A stretch of DNA of 64,000 nucleotides from Mesorhizobium sp. CA8 (lineage in GTDB: Bacteria; Pseudomonadota; Alphaproteobacteria; Rhizobiales; Rhizobiaceae). The translations under genes were made by a program, and so were the position numbers. The stretch lies in the NCBI RefSeq assembly GCF_020164955.1, contig NZ_JAIUHG010000005.1, forward strand, positions 124,001 to 188,000, written 5' to 3'. The notes under the pieces were generated by a model. The model was not told the origin of the DNA. It worked only from the letters and a program-made list of their open reading frames with translations, and did not search any database. Below are positions 25,018-34,282 of the stretch, in pieces (position 1 is the first letter of the stretch; each line of letters begins with the position of its first letter).

Positions 25018-25048
25018 AAAGAAAAACCGCCCGGTTTAGCCGGGCGGT
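25018..25048 (-). terminator. Intrinsic terminator after the zeta-inhibitor gene
   Basis: Perfect stem ACCGCCCGG / CCGGGCGGT with a five-base loop, followed on the minus strand by TTTTTCTTT. It lies 136 bases downstream of the stop of the 25184-25504 gene and separates it from the aldolase gene. Confidence 0.8.
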
Positions 25049-25065
25049 CGATTGGTCCAGTCAGA

Positions 25066-25109
25066 GCAATTCCCGGAAAAGTATGGAACGGTTTTCCGCC
25101 CGGAATTGC
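25066..25109. repeat. Intergenic palindrome, family A (copy 2)
   Basis: GCAATTC...GGAATTGC element with the GGAAAAGTATGGAACGG core, between the terminator and the zeta-inhibitor gene. It is followed by a family B copy, the usual A-then-B mosaic order. Confidence 0.85.
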
Positions 25110-25128
25110 GTAAAAACAAAGGGATAAA

Positions 25129-25173
25129 GCACGATGCCGAAAAGCGTGAAGCGGTTTTCGGGAGGCATCATGC
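25129..25173. repeat. Intergenic palindrome, family B (copy 1)
   Basis: Arms GCACGATGCCGAAAA and TTTTCGGGAGGCATCATGC around GCGTGAAGCGG. It shares the central GAAAAG-GTGAAGCGG-TTTTC core with family A but has GCATGATGCC-type outer arms. Confidence 0.85.
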
Positions 25174-25183
25174 CCATACAGGC

Positions 25184-25504
25184 TCAGCTGTTCTTGATCT
25201 GCTCGATCGCCTGCGCCATCAACTCGTCCATGGTGCGGCGAATCTGGTGATCGGACTGGTTGACGCCGGCGGCGTCGAAATCCTTGCGGATCTTGCGGAA
25301 GACGTCGTGATCGCCTGCTTCCTCGATATCGGACACCACCACTTCCTTGGCATAGGCTTCGGCATCGGCGCCGGATTTGCCGAGCTTCTCGGCGGCCCAG
25401 AGGCCAAGCGCCTTGTTGCGGCGCGCCGAGGCCTTGAAGCGAAGTTCCTCGTCGAAGGCGAATTTGCGCTCAAAACCCTCTTCGCGGTCTTTCATGCTGC
25501 TCAT
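25184..25504 (-). CDS. F1-ATPase zeta inhibitor (DUF1476)
   Basis: 106 residues. MSSMKDREEGFERKFAFDEE is the N-terminal inhibitory segment; LRFKASARRNKALGLWAAEK follows and the C-terminus is helical (DHQIRRTMDELMAQAIEQI). This is the alphaproteobacterial zeta subunit, which blocks ATP hydrolysis by F1Fo-ATP synthase as IF1 does in mitochondria. The start at 25504 is set by GGAGGG five bases before it. It is divergent from purC. Assignment rests on the strong DUF1476 pattern. Confidence 0.88.
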   Translation of the reverse strand: MSSMKDREEGFERKFAFDEELRFKASARRNKALGLWAAEKLGKSGADAEAYAKEVVVSDIEEAGDHDVFRKIRKDFDAAGVNQSDHQIRRTMDELMAQAIEQIKNS

Positions 25505-25778
25505 TACGTCCCTCCGATCAATCCGATTCGCTTGGCGGTGAATATGTGTGATGGGCAAGCACAAACCAAAAGGCCGCGAGCCGGTCAATATGCTTCGTCG
25601 CATGCTGCGCTGCGGCATTTCGGTCCCGAAAGCGGTTGATTCGCGGGATTTGCGGATTGAGCAAACAAGGCGATTGCGATAACACCGGCATTGAACGCCG
25701 CCTTCGCCCTACTAATTTAGGCAGACGGGCAGGAACCGGTCACTTGCCGCCTGCCCGCAGATCCAGAGAAAAAATCAA

Positions 25779-26573
25779 ATGAAAAATCGCCGCCGCATTT
25801 ATGAAGGCAAGGCCAAGATCCTCTATGAGGGGCCTGAGCCGGGGACACTGATCCAGTTTTTCAAGGACGATGCCACGGCCTTCAATAAGAAGAAGCACGA
25901 AGTGGTCGATGGCAAGGGCGTGCTCAACAACCGCATTTCCGAGCACATTTTCAACCACTTGAACCGCATGGGCATCCCGACCCATTTCATCCGCCGGCTG
26001 AACATGCGCGAGCAGCTGATCAAGGAAGTCGAGATCATTCCGCTCGAGGTCGTCGTGCGCAATGTCGCCGCCGGCTCGCTGTCCAAGCGCCTCGGCATCG
26101 AGGAAGGCACGGTGCTGCCGCGCTCGATCATCGAATTCTACTACAAGGCCGACGCGCTCGACGATCCGATGGTGTCTGAAGAGCACATCACCGCCTTCGG
26201 CTGGGCCAGCCCGCAGGAAATCGACGACATCATGGCCCTGGCCATCCGCGTCAACGACTTCCTGTCCGGCCTGTTCCTCGGCGTCGGCATCCAGCTGGTC
26301 GACTTCAAGATCGAATGCGGCCGCCTGTTCGAGGGCGACATGATGCGCATCGTCGTCGCCGACGAGATCTCGCCGGATTCCTGCCGGCTGTGGGACGTCG
26401 CCACCCAGGACAAGCTCGACAAGGACCGTTTCCGCCGCGACATGGGCGGCCTTGTCGAAGCCTATCAGGAAGTTGCCCGCCGTCTCGGCATCATCAACGA
26501 GAACGAGCCGCCGCGCCCCACAGGTCCGGTACTCGTCGCCTCTTCCGAGGCGCCCAAGGGCCTGAAGCACTAA
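25779..26573 (+). CDS. purC: Phosphoribosylaminoimidazole-succinocarboxamide synthase
   Basis: 264 residues. [57 protein letters not shown] and [12 protein letters not shown] are the SAICAR synthetase hallmarks. It joins CAIR and aspartate in de novo purine synthesis. The start is ATG 25779. An intrinsic terminator follows it, then purS and purQ. Confidence 0.97.
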   Translation: MKNRRRIYEGKAKILYEGPEPGTLIQFFKDDATAFNKKKHEVVDGKGVLNNRISEHIFNHLNRMGIPTHFIRRLNMREQLIKEVEIIPLEVVVRNVAAGSLSKRLGIEEGTVLPRSIIEFYYKADALDDPMVSEEHITAFGWASPQEIDDIMALAIRVNDFLSGLFLGVGIQLVDFKIECGRLFEGDMMRIVVADEISPDSCRLWDVATQDKLDKDRFRRDMGGLVEAYQEVARRLGIINENEPPRPTGPVLVASSEAPKGLKH

Positions 26574-26581
26574 TTACTGAC

Positions 26582-26606
26582 GGGCCTGCTCAGGCAGGCC
26601 CTTTTT
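26582..26606 (+). terminator. Intrinsic terminator between purC and purS
   Basis: Perfect eight-base stem GGGCCTGC / GCAGGCCC, four-base loop TCAG, then TTTTT. It lies eight bases after the purC stop and 30 bases before the purS start, so purS-purQ may be expressed by read-through or from their own promoter. Confidence 0.85.
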
Positions 26607-26636
26607 CCTAAAACGACCGTCTGCCCAGGAGTATCG

Positions 26637-26876
26637 ATGAAAGCCCGTATCACCGTGACCCTCAAGAACGGCGTCCTCGACCCGCAGGGCAAGGCGATCG
26701 AGCACGCGCTCTCCGGGCTGGGCTTCGATGGCGTCGGCCAGGTGCGGCAGGGCAAGGTGTTCGACATCGAGCTCGCCGAAACCGACAAGGCCAAGGCCGA
26801 AGCCGATCTCAAGGCCATGTGCGACAAGCTTCTGGCGAACACGGTGATTGAAAATTACGCGGTGGAGATAGCCTGA
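26637..26876 (+). CDS. purS: Phosphoribosylformylglycinamidine synthase, PurS subunit
   Basis: 79 residues: [40 protein letters not shown] and [12 protein letters not shown]. PurS bridges PurL and PurQ in the three-subunit FGAR amidotransferase. Its stop is two bases from the purQ start. Confidence 0.96.
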   Translation: MKARITVTLKNGVLDPQGKAIEHALSGLGFDGVGQVRQGKVFDIELAETDKAKAEADLKAMCDKLLANTVIENYAVEIA

Positions 26877-26878
26877 CA

Positions 26879-27547
26879 ATGAAATCAGCCGTCGTCCTCC
26901 TGCCTGGCCTCAACCGCGACCGCGACATGATCGCGGCGCTGACCAAGATTTCCGGCCAGGCGCCGGCGACCGTCTGGCAGACCGACACTGAAATCCCCGA
27001 TGTCGATCTGATCGCCATCCCCGGCGGCTTCTCCTTCGGCGACTATCTGCGCTGCGGCGCCATAGCGGCACGCATGCCGGTGATGCGGGCGGTTGCCGAA
27101 AAGGCAGCCAAGGGCGTGACCGTCATCGGCGTCTGCAACGGTTTTCAGATCCTGGTCGAGGCGGGGCTGCTCCCTGGCGTCCTGATGCGCAATGCCTCGC
27201 TGAAATTCGTCTGCCGGCAGGTGAAGCTTGAGATCGCCAACGCCAACACCATGTTCACCCGCCGCTACCAGCCGGGACAGATCATCCGCTCGCCCGTGGC
27301 GCATCATGACGGCAATTATTTCGCCGATGCCGAGACGCTTGCCCGGATAGAAGGCGAAGGCCAGGTGGTGTTCCGCTATGCAGACGGCACCAATCCCAAC
27401 GGCTCGATCAACGACATTGCCGGTATCGTCAACGATAAAGGCAATGTGCTCGGCCTGATGCCGCATCCCGAAAACCTGATCGAAGCGGCGCATGGCGGCA
27501 ATGATGGCCGGGCGCTGTTCGAGAGCGCGCTCGGCGTCGCGGCTTGA
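26879..27547 (+). CDS. purQ: Phosphoribosylformylglycinamidine synthase, glutaminase subunit
   Basis: 222 residues of class I glutamine amidotransferase. The nucleophile cysteine is in [20 protein letters not shown] and the acid-base pair is in [34 protein letters not shown] is PurQ-specific. It supplies ammonia to PurL. Confidence 0.97.
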   Translation: MKSAVVLLPGLNRDRDMIAALTKISGQAPATVWQTDTEIPDVDLIAIPGGFSFGDYLRCGAIAARMPVMRAVAEKAAKGVTVIGVCNGFQILVEAGLLPGVLMRNASLKFVCRQVKLEIANANTMFTRRYQPGQIIRSPVAHHDGNYFADAETLARIEGEGQVVFRYADGTNPNGSINDIAGIVNDKGNVLGLMPHPENLIEAAHGGNDGRALFESALGVAA

Positions 27548-27586
27548 TCCTTTAACATCCTATCGGAACGCGGGGGCGGACTGACC

Positions 27587-27997
27587 ATGAGACTGACGAT
27601 CGCTCGCCTTGCTCTCCTGGCCGCGGCCGGGCTCGCCTTGGTTTCCTGCCAATCCAGCCCCAAGACCACGCCGGTGCCCTCGGGTAAGAGCGCCTCGCTG
27701 CTTGCGATGGAACAGGTTGCCATCTCAGCGCACAAGTGCTGGATCGCCAGCAAGGACCCGGCCTTCAAGTCCTACCAGATGGCCAATGAGCTCAATTCCT
27801 ACAGCGGCACGCCGCGTTTCCTGCTGGTACCCGCCAAGCATTATGGCGGCAAGCCGCTGCTGGTGGTGCAGGCGCAGGGCAATTCCAGCCGCGTCGACGC
27901 CTTTGGCCCGCTGATGAATGAGCCGCTCGGCGCGCGCATCAGTTCCGATATCGCCCGCTGGCAGGCCGGCAATCCGTCCTGCGCGGCTGCCGCCTGA
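27587..27997 (+). CDS. Putative lipoprotein
   Basis: 136 residues with a lipoprotein signal: LARLAL-type hydrophobic leader ending ALVSC, with lipidated C21. The mature part has QVAISAHKCWIASKDPAFKS and NPSCAAAA at the end. The function is unknown. It is only 39 bases downstream of purQ and eight bases upstream of the membrane-protein gene. Confidence 0.8.
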   Translation: MRLTIARLALLAAAGLALVSCQSSPKTTPVPSGKSASLLAMEQVAISAHKCWIASKDPAFKSYQMANELNSYSGTPRFLLVPAKHYGGKPLLVVQAQGNSSRVDAFGPLMNEPLGARISSDIARWQAGNPSCAAAA

Positions 27998-28005
27998 AAA
28001 TTGTC

Positions 28006-28653
28006 ATGGCCCGGTTCCTGCAGACCGCGGGACTGGCTGTCGGGCTGATTGCGCTTGTCCTGCAATTCGCCATCACCATACCGGCGTCGATGGCGGCGGG
28101 ACGCAGCCTGCTCGGCTCGATCGTCTTCTATTTCAGCTTCTTCACCATCCTCACCAACATCGCGGCGGTGATGGTGCATGCTTCATTGCTGTCACCCACC
28201 GGCTATGCCTGGTTTCCGGCCTTTGCCGGACAGCGAATGCGCGCCGGCGTCGCGGTCGCCATGACGCTGGTCTTCATCGTCTATGCGACCGTGCTGGCAG
28301 GGCTTTGGCAACCGCAGGGCCTGTTCCTGCTTTGCGACATCCTGCTCCACTACGTCACGCCATTCATCTTCGTCGCGTGGTGGCTCACCGCAGGCGCCGA
28401 CGGCAGCACGCGCTGGCGCGATATCTCCTGGTGGATGATCTATCCGCTGGCGTATCTCGCCTACGCGCTGATACGCGCGCGCTTCGCCGGCGAAGTGCCC
28501 TATCCGTTCCTTGATGTCGCCAAGGACGGCGCGGCCAGCGTCGCCGTTTCGGCCCTGGGCGTCACAGCCCTGTTCATCGGATTGGCCGTGCTTGCGGTGC
28601 TTGTCGATCATGGCATCGGCCGGTTGCGGGCAAAGCCCGCAACCCGCGTCTAA
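28006..28653 (+). CDS. Pr6Pr family integral membrane protein
   Basis: 215 residues with about six transmembrane helices (GLAVGLIALVLQFAITIPA, FFTILTNIAAVMVHASL, GVAVAMTLVFIVYATVL, LLCDILLHYVTPFIFVAWWL and others). The pattern SFFTILTN and LLHYVTP matches the Pr6Pr family of unknown function. It is probably co-transcribed with the lipoprotein gene. Confidence 0.82.
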   Translation: MARFLQTAGLAVGLIALVLQFAITIPASMAAGRSLLGSIVFYFSFFTILTNIAAVMVHASLLSPTGYAWFPAFAGQRMRAGVAVAMTLVFIVYATVLAGLWQPQGLFLLCDILLHYVTPFIFVAWWLTAGADGSTRWRDISWWMIYPLAYLAYALIRARFAGEVPYPFLDVAKDGAASVAVSALGVTALFIGLAVLAVLVDHGIGRLRAKPATRV

Positions 28654-28671
28654 TCGAGCCGCCGATAGGCA

Positions 28672-28926
28672 TCACTCCCAGAACGCCTTGATGCTTTCGC
28701 GATGGGCGTCGCAGCGCGAGATACCGATATCCTTCAACTGATCGTCCGTCATCTCCATGAGCGCGAGACGGCCGCGCCGGCGCTCCAGCATGCGGTCGAT
28801 CTGCCTGGCGATGGAACGGAGCACAACCGCGATGCGGCCGACGAAGCTGCGATTGGCCAGGGGCTCGGCCTGCGCGCCAAAAGCCAGGCGAGTATAGCGA
28901 ATTGTCTCGATTGTATCCATTGTCAT
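28672..28926 (-). CDS. DUF1127 family small protein
   Basis: 84 residues from ATG 28926 (alternative ATG 28920). The C-terminal half is a clear DUF1127 domain: RIAVVLRSIARQIDRMLERR, ALMEMTDDQLKDIGISRCDA. The basic N-terminal helix and the 'DQLKDIGISR' turn are diagnostic. It is transcribed divergently from the MocR-type regulator gene, which may control it. It is convergent with the Pr6Pr gene, 18 bases apart. Confidence 0.85.
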   Translation of the reverse strand: MTMDTIETIRYTRLAFGAQAEPLANRSFVGRIAVVLRSIARQIDRMLERRRGRLALMEMTDDQLKDIGISRCDAHRESIKAFWE

Positions 28927-29018
28927 TCTGCCTTGTTCCGATTGTACCTTATCAATCGCGAGATCGATATGAATTGACTCATCGCGCGGTGCAATATAGA
29001 AAATTGTCACCATGACAA
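28902..29018. promoter_or_regulatory. Divergent control region with repeated ATTGT motifs
   Basis: The 85-base divergent gap plus flanks holds ATTGTCTC, ATTGTATCC, ATTGTACC and ATTGTCACC, all on the plus strand, and a palindrome TTGTCA-CCA-TGACAA (29004-29018) over the regulator start codon. MocR/GntR proteins bind repeated half-sites, so autoregulation is inferred. Confidence 0.4.
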
Positions 29019-30421
29019 ACTGGCTCCCCGATCTTTCCTCCGGCTCTGGTCCGCTCTACCAGCGTCTTGCTGACAGCATTGAGTCAGATATCGACAAGGG
29101 CGTCATCGACGCCGGTGCAAAACTGCCCCCGCAGCGCGACCTCGCCTATGACATCGGCACGACCGTCGGCACCATCGGCAGGGCTTATCAGCTGCTGCGC
29201 GAGCGCGGTCTGGTGAGCGGCGAAGTCGGCCGCGGCACCTATGTGCTCGGCCAGCGCACCGCAGACCCGAAACCGGATTTGGAACTTGCTATCCAGGGCA
29301 CGCGCCCCATCGACGCACCAAGCGGCAAGCTGCGCTTCGACAGCACCGCCGCGCCCGATGTCGGCCAGGGCGCGGTGATCGTCGACATGCTGGCACGCAC
29401 CGCGCAGGAGCATCCGCACGACATTTCGAGCTATACGCGGGATTTTCCCGAACGCTGGTACGAAGCCGGAAGCCGCTGGCTGGCACGCAATGCCTTCCGC
29501 CCCTCGCTCGATTCGATCGTGCCGACGCTGGGCACCCATGCCGCGGTCATGGCGGCGATCGCAGCGCTGACCATGCCCGGCGACTACGTGGTCTTCGAGC
29601 ATCTCACCTATTCGCAGATCGCGCGCAGCGCCGGGCTGATCGGCCGCCGCACGGCGTTGGTTTCGACTGACGAGGACGGTATCGACCCGGCTGATTTCGA
29701 GCGCGTCTGCGCGCAGAAACATCCAAAGCTGATGTTCCTGATGCCGACCGCTAAGAACCCGACGCTGGTGACGCTGTCGGCGGAGCGGCGGCAGGCGATC
29801 GCCAAGATCGCGCGCGAGTACAATGTCGCGCTGATCGAGGACGATCTTTACGGCGAACTCACCGACGACCCGACACCGCTGCTGGCCGAATATGCGCCCG
29901 AGCGCACGATCGTCGCCGGCGGCCTGTCGAAGTCGGTCGCGGCGGGCGTGCGCGGCGGGTGGCTTTCCTGCCCGCCGGCCTACCGCCACCGCATCCGTGT
30001 CGCGCACAAGATGATGACCGGCGGCCTGCCCTTCCTGCTGGCCGAGGTCGGCACGCGGCTGGTGATGTCGGGGCAGGCGGGCGAGATCCGCAAGCGCTGC
30101 ATTGGCGAAATCCAGGCGCGCCTCGCCATCGTGCGCGACGTGCTGGCGGGCTTTGATTTCAAGGCGCGGGACAACGTGCCCTTCGTCTGGCTGACCCTGC
30201 CGGACCCGTGGCTGTCCGGCACTTTCAAGAACGCCTGCCTGGCGCAAGGCGTGCTCATCGACGACGAGGACGAGTTCAAGGCCGGCCGCTCCGAGCAGGT
30301 CTTTCACGGCGTGCGCTTTGGCGTGTCGCAGCCGCGGCAAAGCACGGATGTCGCCGGCGGCGTCGCCGTCATCCGCCGCCTGCTCGACGAAGGCCGCGCC
30401 GGCTACGACAGTTTTTCCTGA
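29012..30421 (+). CDS. MocR-type GntR regulator with aminotransferase domain
   Basis: 469 residues. The N-terminal winged helix is GPLYQRLADSIESDIDKGVI, AKLPPQRDLAYDIGTTVGTI (residues ~13-80). The rest is a class I/II aminotransferase fold with PLP lysine K307 in VAGGLSKSVAAGVRGGW. MocR proteins sense amino acids or vitamers through PLP. No ribosome binding site is evident, so the mRNA may be nearly leaderless. The first target is probably the divergent DUF1127 gene and the gene itself. Confidence 0.9.
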   Translation: MTNWLPDLSSGSGPLYQRLADSIESDIDKGVIDAGAKLPPQRDLAYDIGTTVGTIGRAYQLLRERGLVSGEVGRGTYVLGQRTADPKPDLELAIQGTRPIDAPSGKLRFDSTAAPDVGQGAVIVDMLARTAQEHPHDISSYTRDFPERWYEAGSRWLARNAFRPSLDSIVPTLGTHAAVMAAIAALTMPGDYVVFEHLTYSQIARSAGLIGRRTALVSTDEDGIDPADFERVCAQKHPKLMFLMPTAKNPTLVTLSAERRQAIAKIAREYNVALIEDDLYGELTDDPTPLLAEYAPERTIVAGGLSKSVAAGVRGGWLSCPPAYRHRIRVAHKMMTGGLPFLLAEVGTRLVMSGQAGEIRKRCIGEIQARLAIVRDVLAGFDFKARDNVPFVWLTLPDPWLSGTFKNACLAQGVLIDDEDEFKAGRSEQVFHGVRFGVSQPRQSTDVAGGVAVIRRLLDEGRAGYDSFS

Positions 30422-30452
30422 TCAAGCTGGCGAGCTCTAGGCCCCGACCTCC

Positions 30453-30480
30453 GCCGGCAGGGGCAGTTTCCGGCTTTTTT
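30453..30480 (+). terminator. Possible terminator after the MocR gene
   Basis: GCCGG / CCGGC five-base stem with a loop of about 12 bases, followed by TTTTTT, 32 bases after the stop. The short stem makes it a moderate call. Confidence 0.5.
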
Positions 30481-30569
30481 CGTCATCCGATGGGGTGTAT
30501 CACGCAAAAGCTTGCGATAAGAGGAGACTCAAAGAAACTCCCCTCTCCCACGGACAAAAATCGCCGCTC

Positions 30570-32801
30570 ATGACCATTCCGAATTCCGTGCCGATCACTC
30601 CCGAGCTCGTCGCCGCGCATGGGCTGAAGCCCGACGAATACCAGCGCATCCTCGATCTGGTCGGGCGCGAGCCAAGCTTCACCGAGCTCGGCATCTTCTC
30701 GGCGATGTGGAACGAGCACTGCTCCTACAAATCCTCCAAGAAATGGCTGCGCACGCTGCCGACCAGCGGTCCGCAGGTCATCCAGGGTCCAGGCGAGAAT
30801 GCCGGCGTGGTCGACATCGGCGACGGCGACTGTGTCGTCTTCAAGATGGAAAGCCACAATCACCCGTCCTACATCGAACCTTATCAGGGTGCGGCGACCG
30901 GCGTCGGCGGCATCCTGCGCGACGTCTTCACCATGGGCGCGCGGCCTGTAGCGGCGATGAACGCGCTGCGCTTCGGCGCGCCGGATCATCCCAAGACCCG
31001 GCACCTTGTCGCGGGCGTGGTTTCGGGCGTTGGCGGCTACGGCAATTCCTTCGGCGTGCCGACCGTTGGCGGCGAGGTCAATTTCGATGCGCGCTACAAC
31101 GGCAACATTCTGGTCAACGCCTTCGCGGCGGGTCTTGCCAGAACCGACGCCATCTTCCTGTCCCAGGCCAAGGGGGTCGGCCTGCCAGTGGTCTATCTCG
31201 GCGCCAAGACCGGGCGCGACGGCGTCGGCGGCGCCACCATGGCCTCGGCCGAATTCGACGACAAGATCGAGGAGAAGCGCCCGACCGTGCAGGTCGGCGA
31301 TCCCTTCACCGAAAAATGCCTGCTGGAGGCCTGCGTCGAGCTGATGGCGTCGGGCGCCGTCATCGCCATCCAGGACATGGGGGCGGCCGGCCTGACCTGC
31401 TCTGCCGTCGAGATGGGCGCCAAGGGCGACCTCGGTATCGAGCTCGATCTCGACAAGGTGCCGGTGCGCGAGGAGCGCATGAGCGCCTATGAGATGATGC
31501 TGTCGGAAAGCCAGGAGCGCATGCTGATGGTGCTGCGCCCGGAAAAGGAAGAGGAGGCCGAGGCGATCTTCCGCAAATGGGGGCTCGACTTCGCCATCGT
31601 CGGCAAGACCACCGACGACCTGCGCTTCCGCGTCATCCATCAGGGTGACGAGGTCGCCAATTTGCCGATCAAGGAACTGGGCGACCAGGCGCCGGAATAT
31701 GACCGCCCTTGGGTCGAGGCGAAGAAGCCAGCGCCGCTTGCCGCAAACGACGCGCCGAAGGCCGATGTCGCCGACGCGCTGCTGAAAATGCTTGGCGGAC
31801 CGGACCTCTCCTCGCGCCGCTGGGTGTGGGAGCAGTACGACACGCTGATCCAGGGCAATTCGCTGCAGCTTCCCGGCGGCGATGCCGGCGTGGTGCGCGT
31901 CGAAGGCCACCCTACCAAGGCGCTCGCCTTCTCCTCCGACGTCACGCCGCGCTACTGCGAGGCCGATCCCTACGAAGGCGGCAAGCAGGCCGTCGCCGAA
32001 TGCTGGCGCAACCTGACGGCAACGGGCGCCCTGCCGCTTGCTGCCACCGACAACCTCAATTTCGGCAATCCGGAGCGGCCGGAGATCATGGGCCAGCTCG
32101 TGGGCGCCATCAAAGGCATCGGCGATGCCTGCCGCGCGCTCGGCTTCCCGATCGTCTCGGGCAATGTCTCGCTCTACAACGAAACCAATGGCCGCGGCAT
32201 CCTGCCGACGCCGACCATCGGCGGCGTCGGCCTGATCGTCGACTGGTCGAAGATGGCGCGCATCGGCTTTGCCGCCGAGGGCCAGATGATCGTGCTGGTC
32301 GGCGCGCCGCCGACCTGGGGCAGCCATCTCGGCCAATCCGTCTATTTGCGCGACATCCATGGCCGCGCCGACGGACCGCCGCCGCCGGTCGATCTCGCGC
32401 ATGAGAAGCGCGTCGGCGACCATGTGCGTTCGCTGATCGCCTCCGGCATCGTGACCGCCGCCCACGACGTCTCGGACGGGGGCCTGGCGATAGCGCTGGC
32501 CGAAATGGCGATGGCCTCCGGCATCGGCGCCACCATCCCGGGCCTCACCGGCACCGACCCGATTCCGGTCTGGTTCGGCGAGGACCAGGGCCGCTATCTG
32601 CTGACGCTGTCAATTGACCCGCAAAGCGGCGAATGGGACAGGATCCGCGAGGGGCAGGGCAAGCTCGGCATCTTCGCGCCTTGGATCGGCACCACCGGTG
32701 GGCACGAATTGAAGCTGGGTGACGCACGGCCGATCCCGGTCAGTGAATTGACTGCCGCCCATGAGGGCTGGTTCCCGCGCTTCATGGATCAGGCCAGTTG
32801 A
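30570..32801 (+). CDS. purL: Phosphoribosylformylglycinamidine synthase, PurL large subunit
   Basis: 743 residues, the normal length for the small-type Pur[41 protein letters not shown] and [20 protein letters not shown] are the ATP and substrate sites. Start 30570 ([18 protein letters not shown]) fits. A long antisense open frame here is a shadow. Its stop overlaps the next gene's TTG. Confidence 0.97.
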   Translation: MTIPNSVPITPELVAAHGLKPDEYQRILDLVGREPSFTELGIFSAMWNEHCSYKSSKKWLRTLPTSGPQVIQGPGENAGVVDIGDGDCVVFKMESHNHPSYIEPYQGAATGVGGILRDVFTMGARPVAAMNALRFGAPDHPKTRHLVAGVVSGVGGYGNSFGVPTVGGEVNFDARYNGNILVNAFAAGLARTDAIFLSQAKGVGLPVVYLGAKTGRDGVGGATMASAEFDDKIEEKRPTVQVGDPFTEKCLLEACVELMASGAVIAIQDMGAAGLTCSAVEMGAKGDLGIELDLDKVPVREERMSAYEMMLSESQERMLMVLRPEKEEEAEAIFRKWGLDFAIVGKTTDDLRFRVIHQGDEVANLPIKELGDQAPEYDRPWVEAKKPAPLAANDAPKADVADALLKMLGGPDLSSRRWVWEQYDTLIQGNSLQLPGGDAGVVRVEGHPTKALAFSSDVTPRYCEADPYEGGKQAVAECWRNLTATGALPLAATDNLNFGNPERPEIMGQLVGAIKGIGDACRALGFPIVSGNVSLYNETNGRGILPTPTIGGVGLIVDWSKMARIGFAAEGQMIVLVGAPPTWGSHLGQSVYLRDIHGRADGPPPPVDLAHEKRVGDHVRSLIASGIVTAAHDVSDGGLAIALAEMAMASGIGATIPGLTGTDPIPVWFGEDQGRYLLTLSIDPQSGEWDRIREGQGKLGIFAPWIGTTGGHELKLGDARPIPVSELTAAHEGWFPRFMDQAS

Positions 32802-33322
32802 CAAGGCTGACCGCCAGGGCGCTGGTTGCAGTCGTCTTCTGGCCGTCTTTGTTCTTCTTCTGGTTTCTCGGACCGTTCGTCCTGTTCCTGCTGTCGACGA
32901 CCTCGAGCGAGGTCTGCCCGCGGCTGGAAACCCGCGCCGAGTTCCTGGCGGCGGCGAACGGCATGCTGCCGATGCTTATCGTGCAGACCCTGATCTACGC
33001 GGTTCCGGTCATCTGCCTCGTACTGTGGAACAGGCTTTCTCCGGAGCCGGCACAGGCAAGGCACGTCGCGACCTGCATCAAGCTCTTCGCCGTCGCCACG
33101 GTGATCGGGGCGGTTTGGGACTATGGCTCGTCCTTGATCTGCGACGGCTACGGCCAGGCCTTCTTCTCAACCGCATGGCAGATGACGAGCTATCTTCCTA
33201 TCATCAGCCTGTTGATCAACATCCCGCTCTACGTGATGGTCTTCAGCCTCGGCCGCGCTTATTCGACGCGCGATGACATCACCGAAGATGGGGTGGTTCA
33301 TCAGAGCCAGGACAATTCCTAG
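32798..33322 (+). CDS. Small membrane protein of unknown function
   Basis: 174 residues from TTG 32798, which overlaps the purL stop (TTGA). At least three hydrophobic segments: [39 protein letters not shown], and [19 protein letters not shown]. No recognised family. Coupling to purL could be by chance of spacing. Confidence 0.6.
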   Translation: MTRLTARALVAVVFWPSLFFFWFLGPFVLFLLSTTSSEVCPRLETRAEFLAAANGMLPMLIVQTLIYAVPVICLVLWNRLSPEPAQARHVATCIKLFAVATVIGAVWDYGSSLICDGYGQAFFSTAWQMTSYLPIISLLINIPLYVMVFSLGRAYSTRDDITEDGVVHQSQDNS

Positions 33323-33420
33323 GCTTCATCACCCGACGGAACGGCTTCAATCCGGACTGGAAAGGCTTTAGGCTCACCCCGAGTCACATACAGCGTGCCC
33401 GCTTGGAACAGGATTTTGCC

Positions 33421-33654
33421 ATGGCAATGGATGCCCACGACATCGAAAAGCTGATCAAGGAAGGCATCCCGGACGCCAAGGTGACCATCCGCGACCTTGC
33501 CGGCGACGGCGACCACTACGCGGCCGAGGTCGTTGCGGAGAGTTTCCGGGGCAAAAGCCGTGTCCAGCAGCACCAGATGGTCTATGATGCGCTGAAGGGC
33601 AAGATGGGCGGCGTGCTGCATGCTCTGGCGCTGCAGACCAGCGTCCCGGACTGA
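33421..33654 (+). CDS. BolA family protein
   Basis: 77 residues: [53 protein letters not shown]. This is a class II (BolA2/IbaG-like) BolA with the conserved histidines. BolA binds [2Fe-2S] clusters together with a monothiol glutaredoxin, whose gene follows 150 bases downstream. Confidence 0.9.
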   Translation: MAMDAHDIEKLIKEGIPDAKVTIRDLAGDGDHYAAEVVAESFRGKSRVQQHQMVYDALKGKMGGVLHALALQTSVPD

Positions 33655-33805
33655 GCGCTGCCGGCCGTCAGGCCTTGGCCCAAATCACGTTATCCCTTGC
33701 GCCATTCAAGTAGCGTCACGGCTAACGTCTTGTTTCAGCCACCCTATGGGTTTATTTGAAGGACATGCTTCGAGCCTGACTCCCACAGGCGTGAAAGGAT
33801 TGTCC

Positions 33806-34141
33806 ATGACCGGCATCAGCGACTACATCGACAATGAAGTGAAGAGCAACGACGTCGTGCTCTTCATGAAGGGCACGCCCGGCTTCCCGCAATGCGGGTT
33901 CTCTGGCCAGGTGGTGCAGATCCTCGACTACATCGGGGCCGACTACAAAGGCGTCAACGTGCTCGACTCGGCCGAATTGCGGCAGGGCATCAAGGATTAT
34001 TCGAACTGGCCGACCATCCCGCAGCTCTACGTGAAGGGTGAATTCGTCGGCGGTTGCGACATCGTGCGCGAGATGTTCCAGGCCGGCGAGTTGCAGGACT
34101 TCCTCGTCGAAAAGGGCGTCAGCGTCAAAGGCGCCGCCTGA
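33806..34141 (+). CDS. grxD: Monothiol glutaredoxin, Grx4 family
   Basis: 111 residues. The active site is C30 in [11 protein letters not shown] (CGFS) and [20 protein letters not shown] binds glutathione. CGFS glutaredoxins carry and deliver [2Fe-2S] clusters and pair with BolA. ATG 33806 is the family start. Confidence 0.95.
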   Translation: MTGISDYIDNEVKSNDVVLFMKGTPGFPQCGFSGQVVQILDYIGADYKGVNVLDSAELRQGIKDYSNWPTIPQLYVKGEFVGGCDIVREMFQAGELQDFLVEKGVSVKGAA

Positions 34142-34234
34142 TCGGATTGCGTCGGCGACCGGCCGGCGGACACTCGCTTCCGGGGCCGCCCCACCTCGGC
34201 ATTTAGTTCTCGGATCTGAGAACGAGACGAATGG

Positions 34235-34256
34235 ATGCGCCGGTAATCCGGCGCAT
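34235..34256 (+). terminator. Hairpin after grxD
   Basis: Perfect nine-base stem ATGCGCCGG / CCGGCGCAT with loop TAAT, then GTTCGTTT. It lies 93 bases after the grxD stop and 27 bases before the MFS gene; the T tract is broken, so termination strength is uncertain. Confidence 0.5.
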
Positions 34257-34282
34257 GTTCGTTTGAAGAATCGGATTTCGCG

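Noticed and set aside
30483..32465. 660-residue minus-strand frame across purL
   Set aside because: It is the shadow of purL; composition is low-information and it crosses no ribosome binding site.
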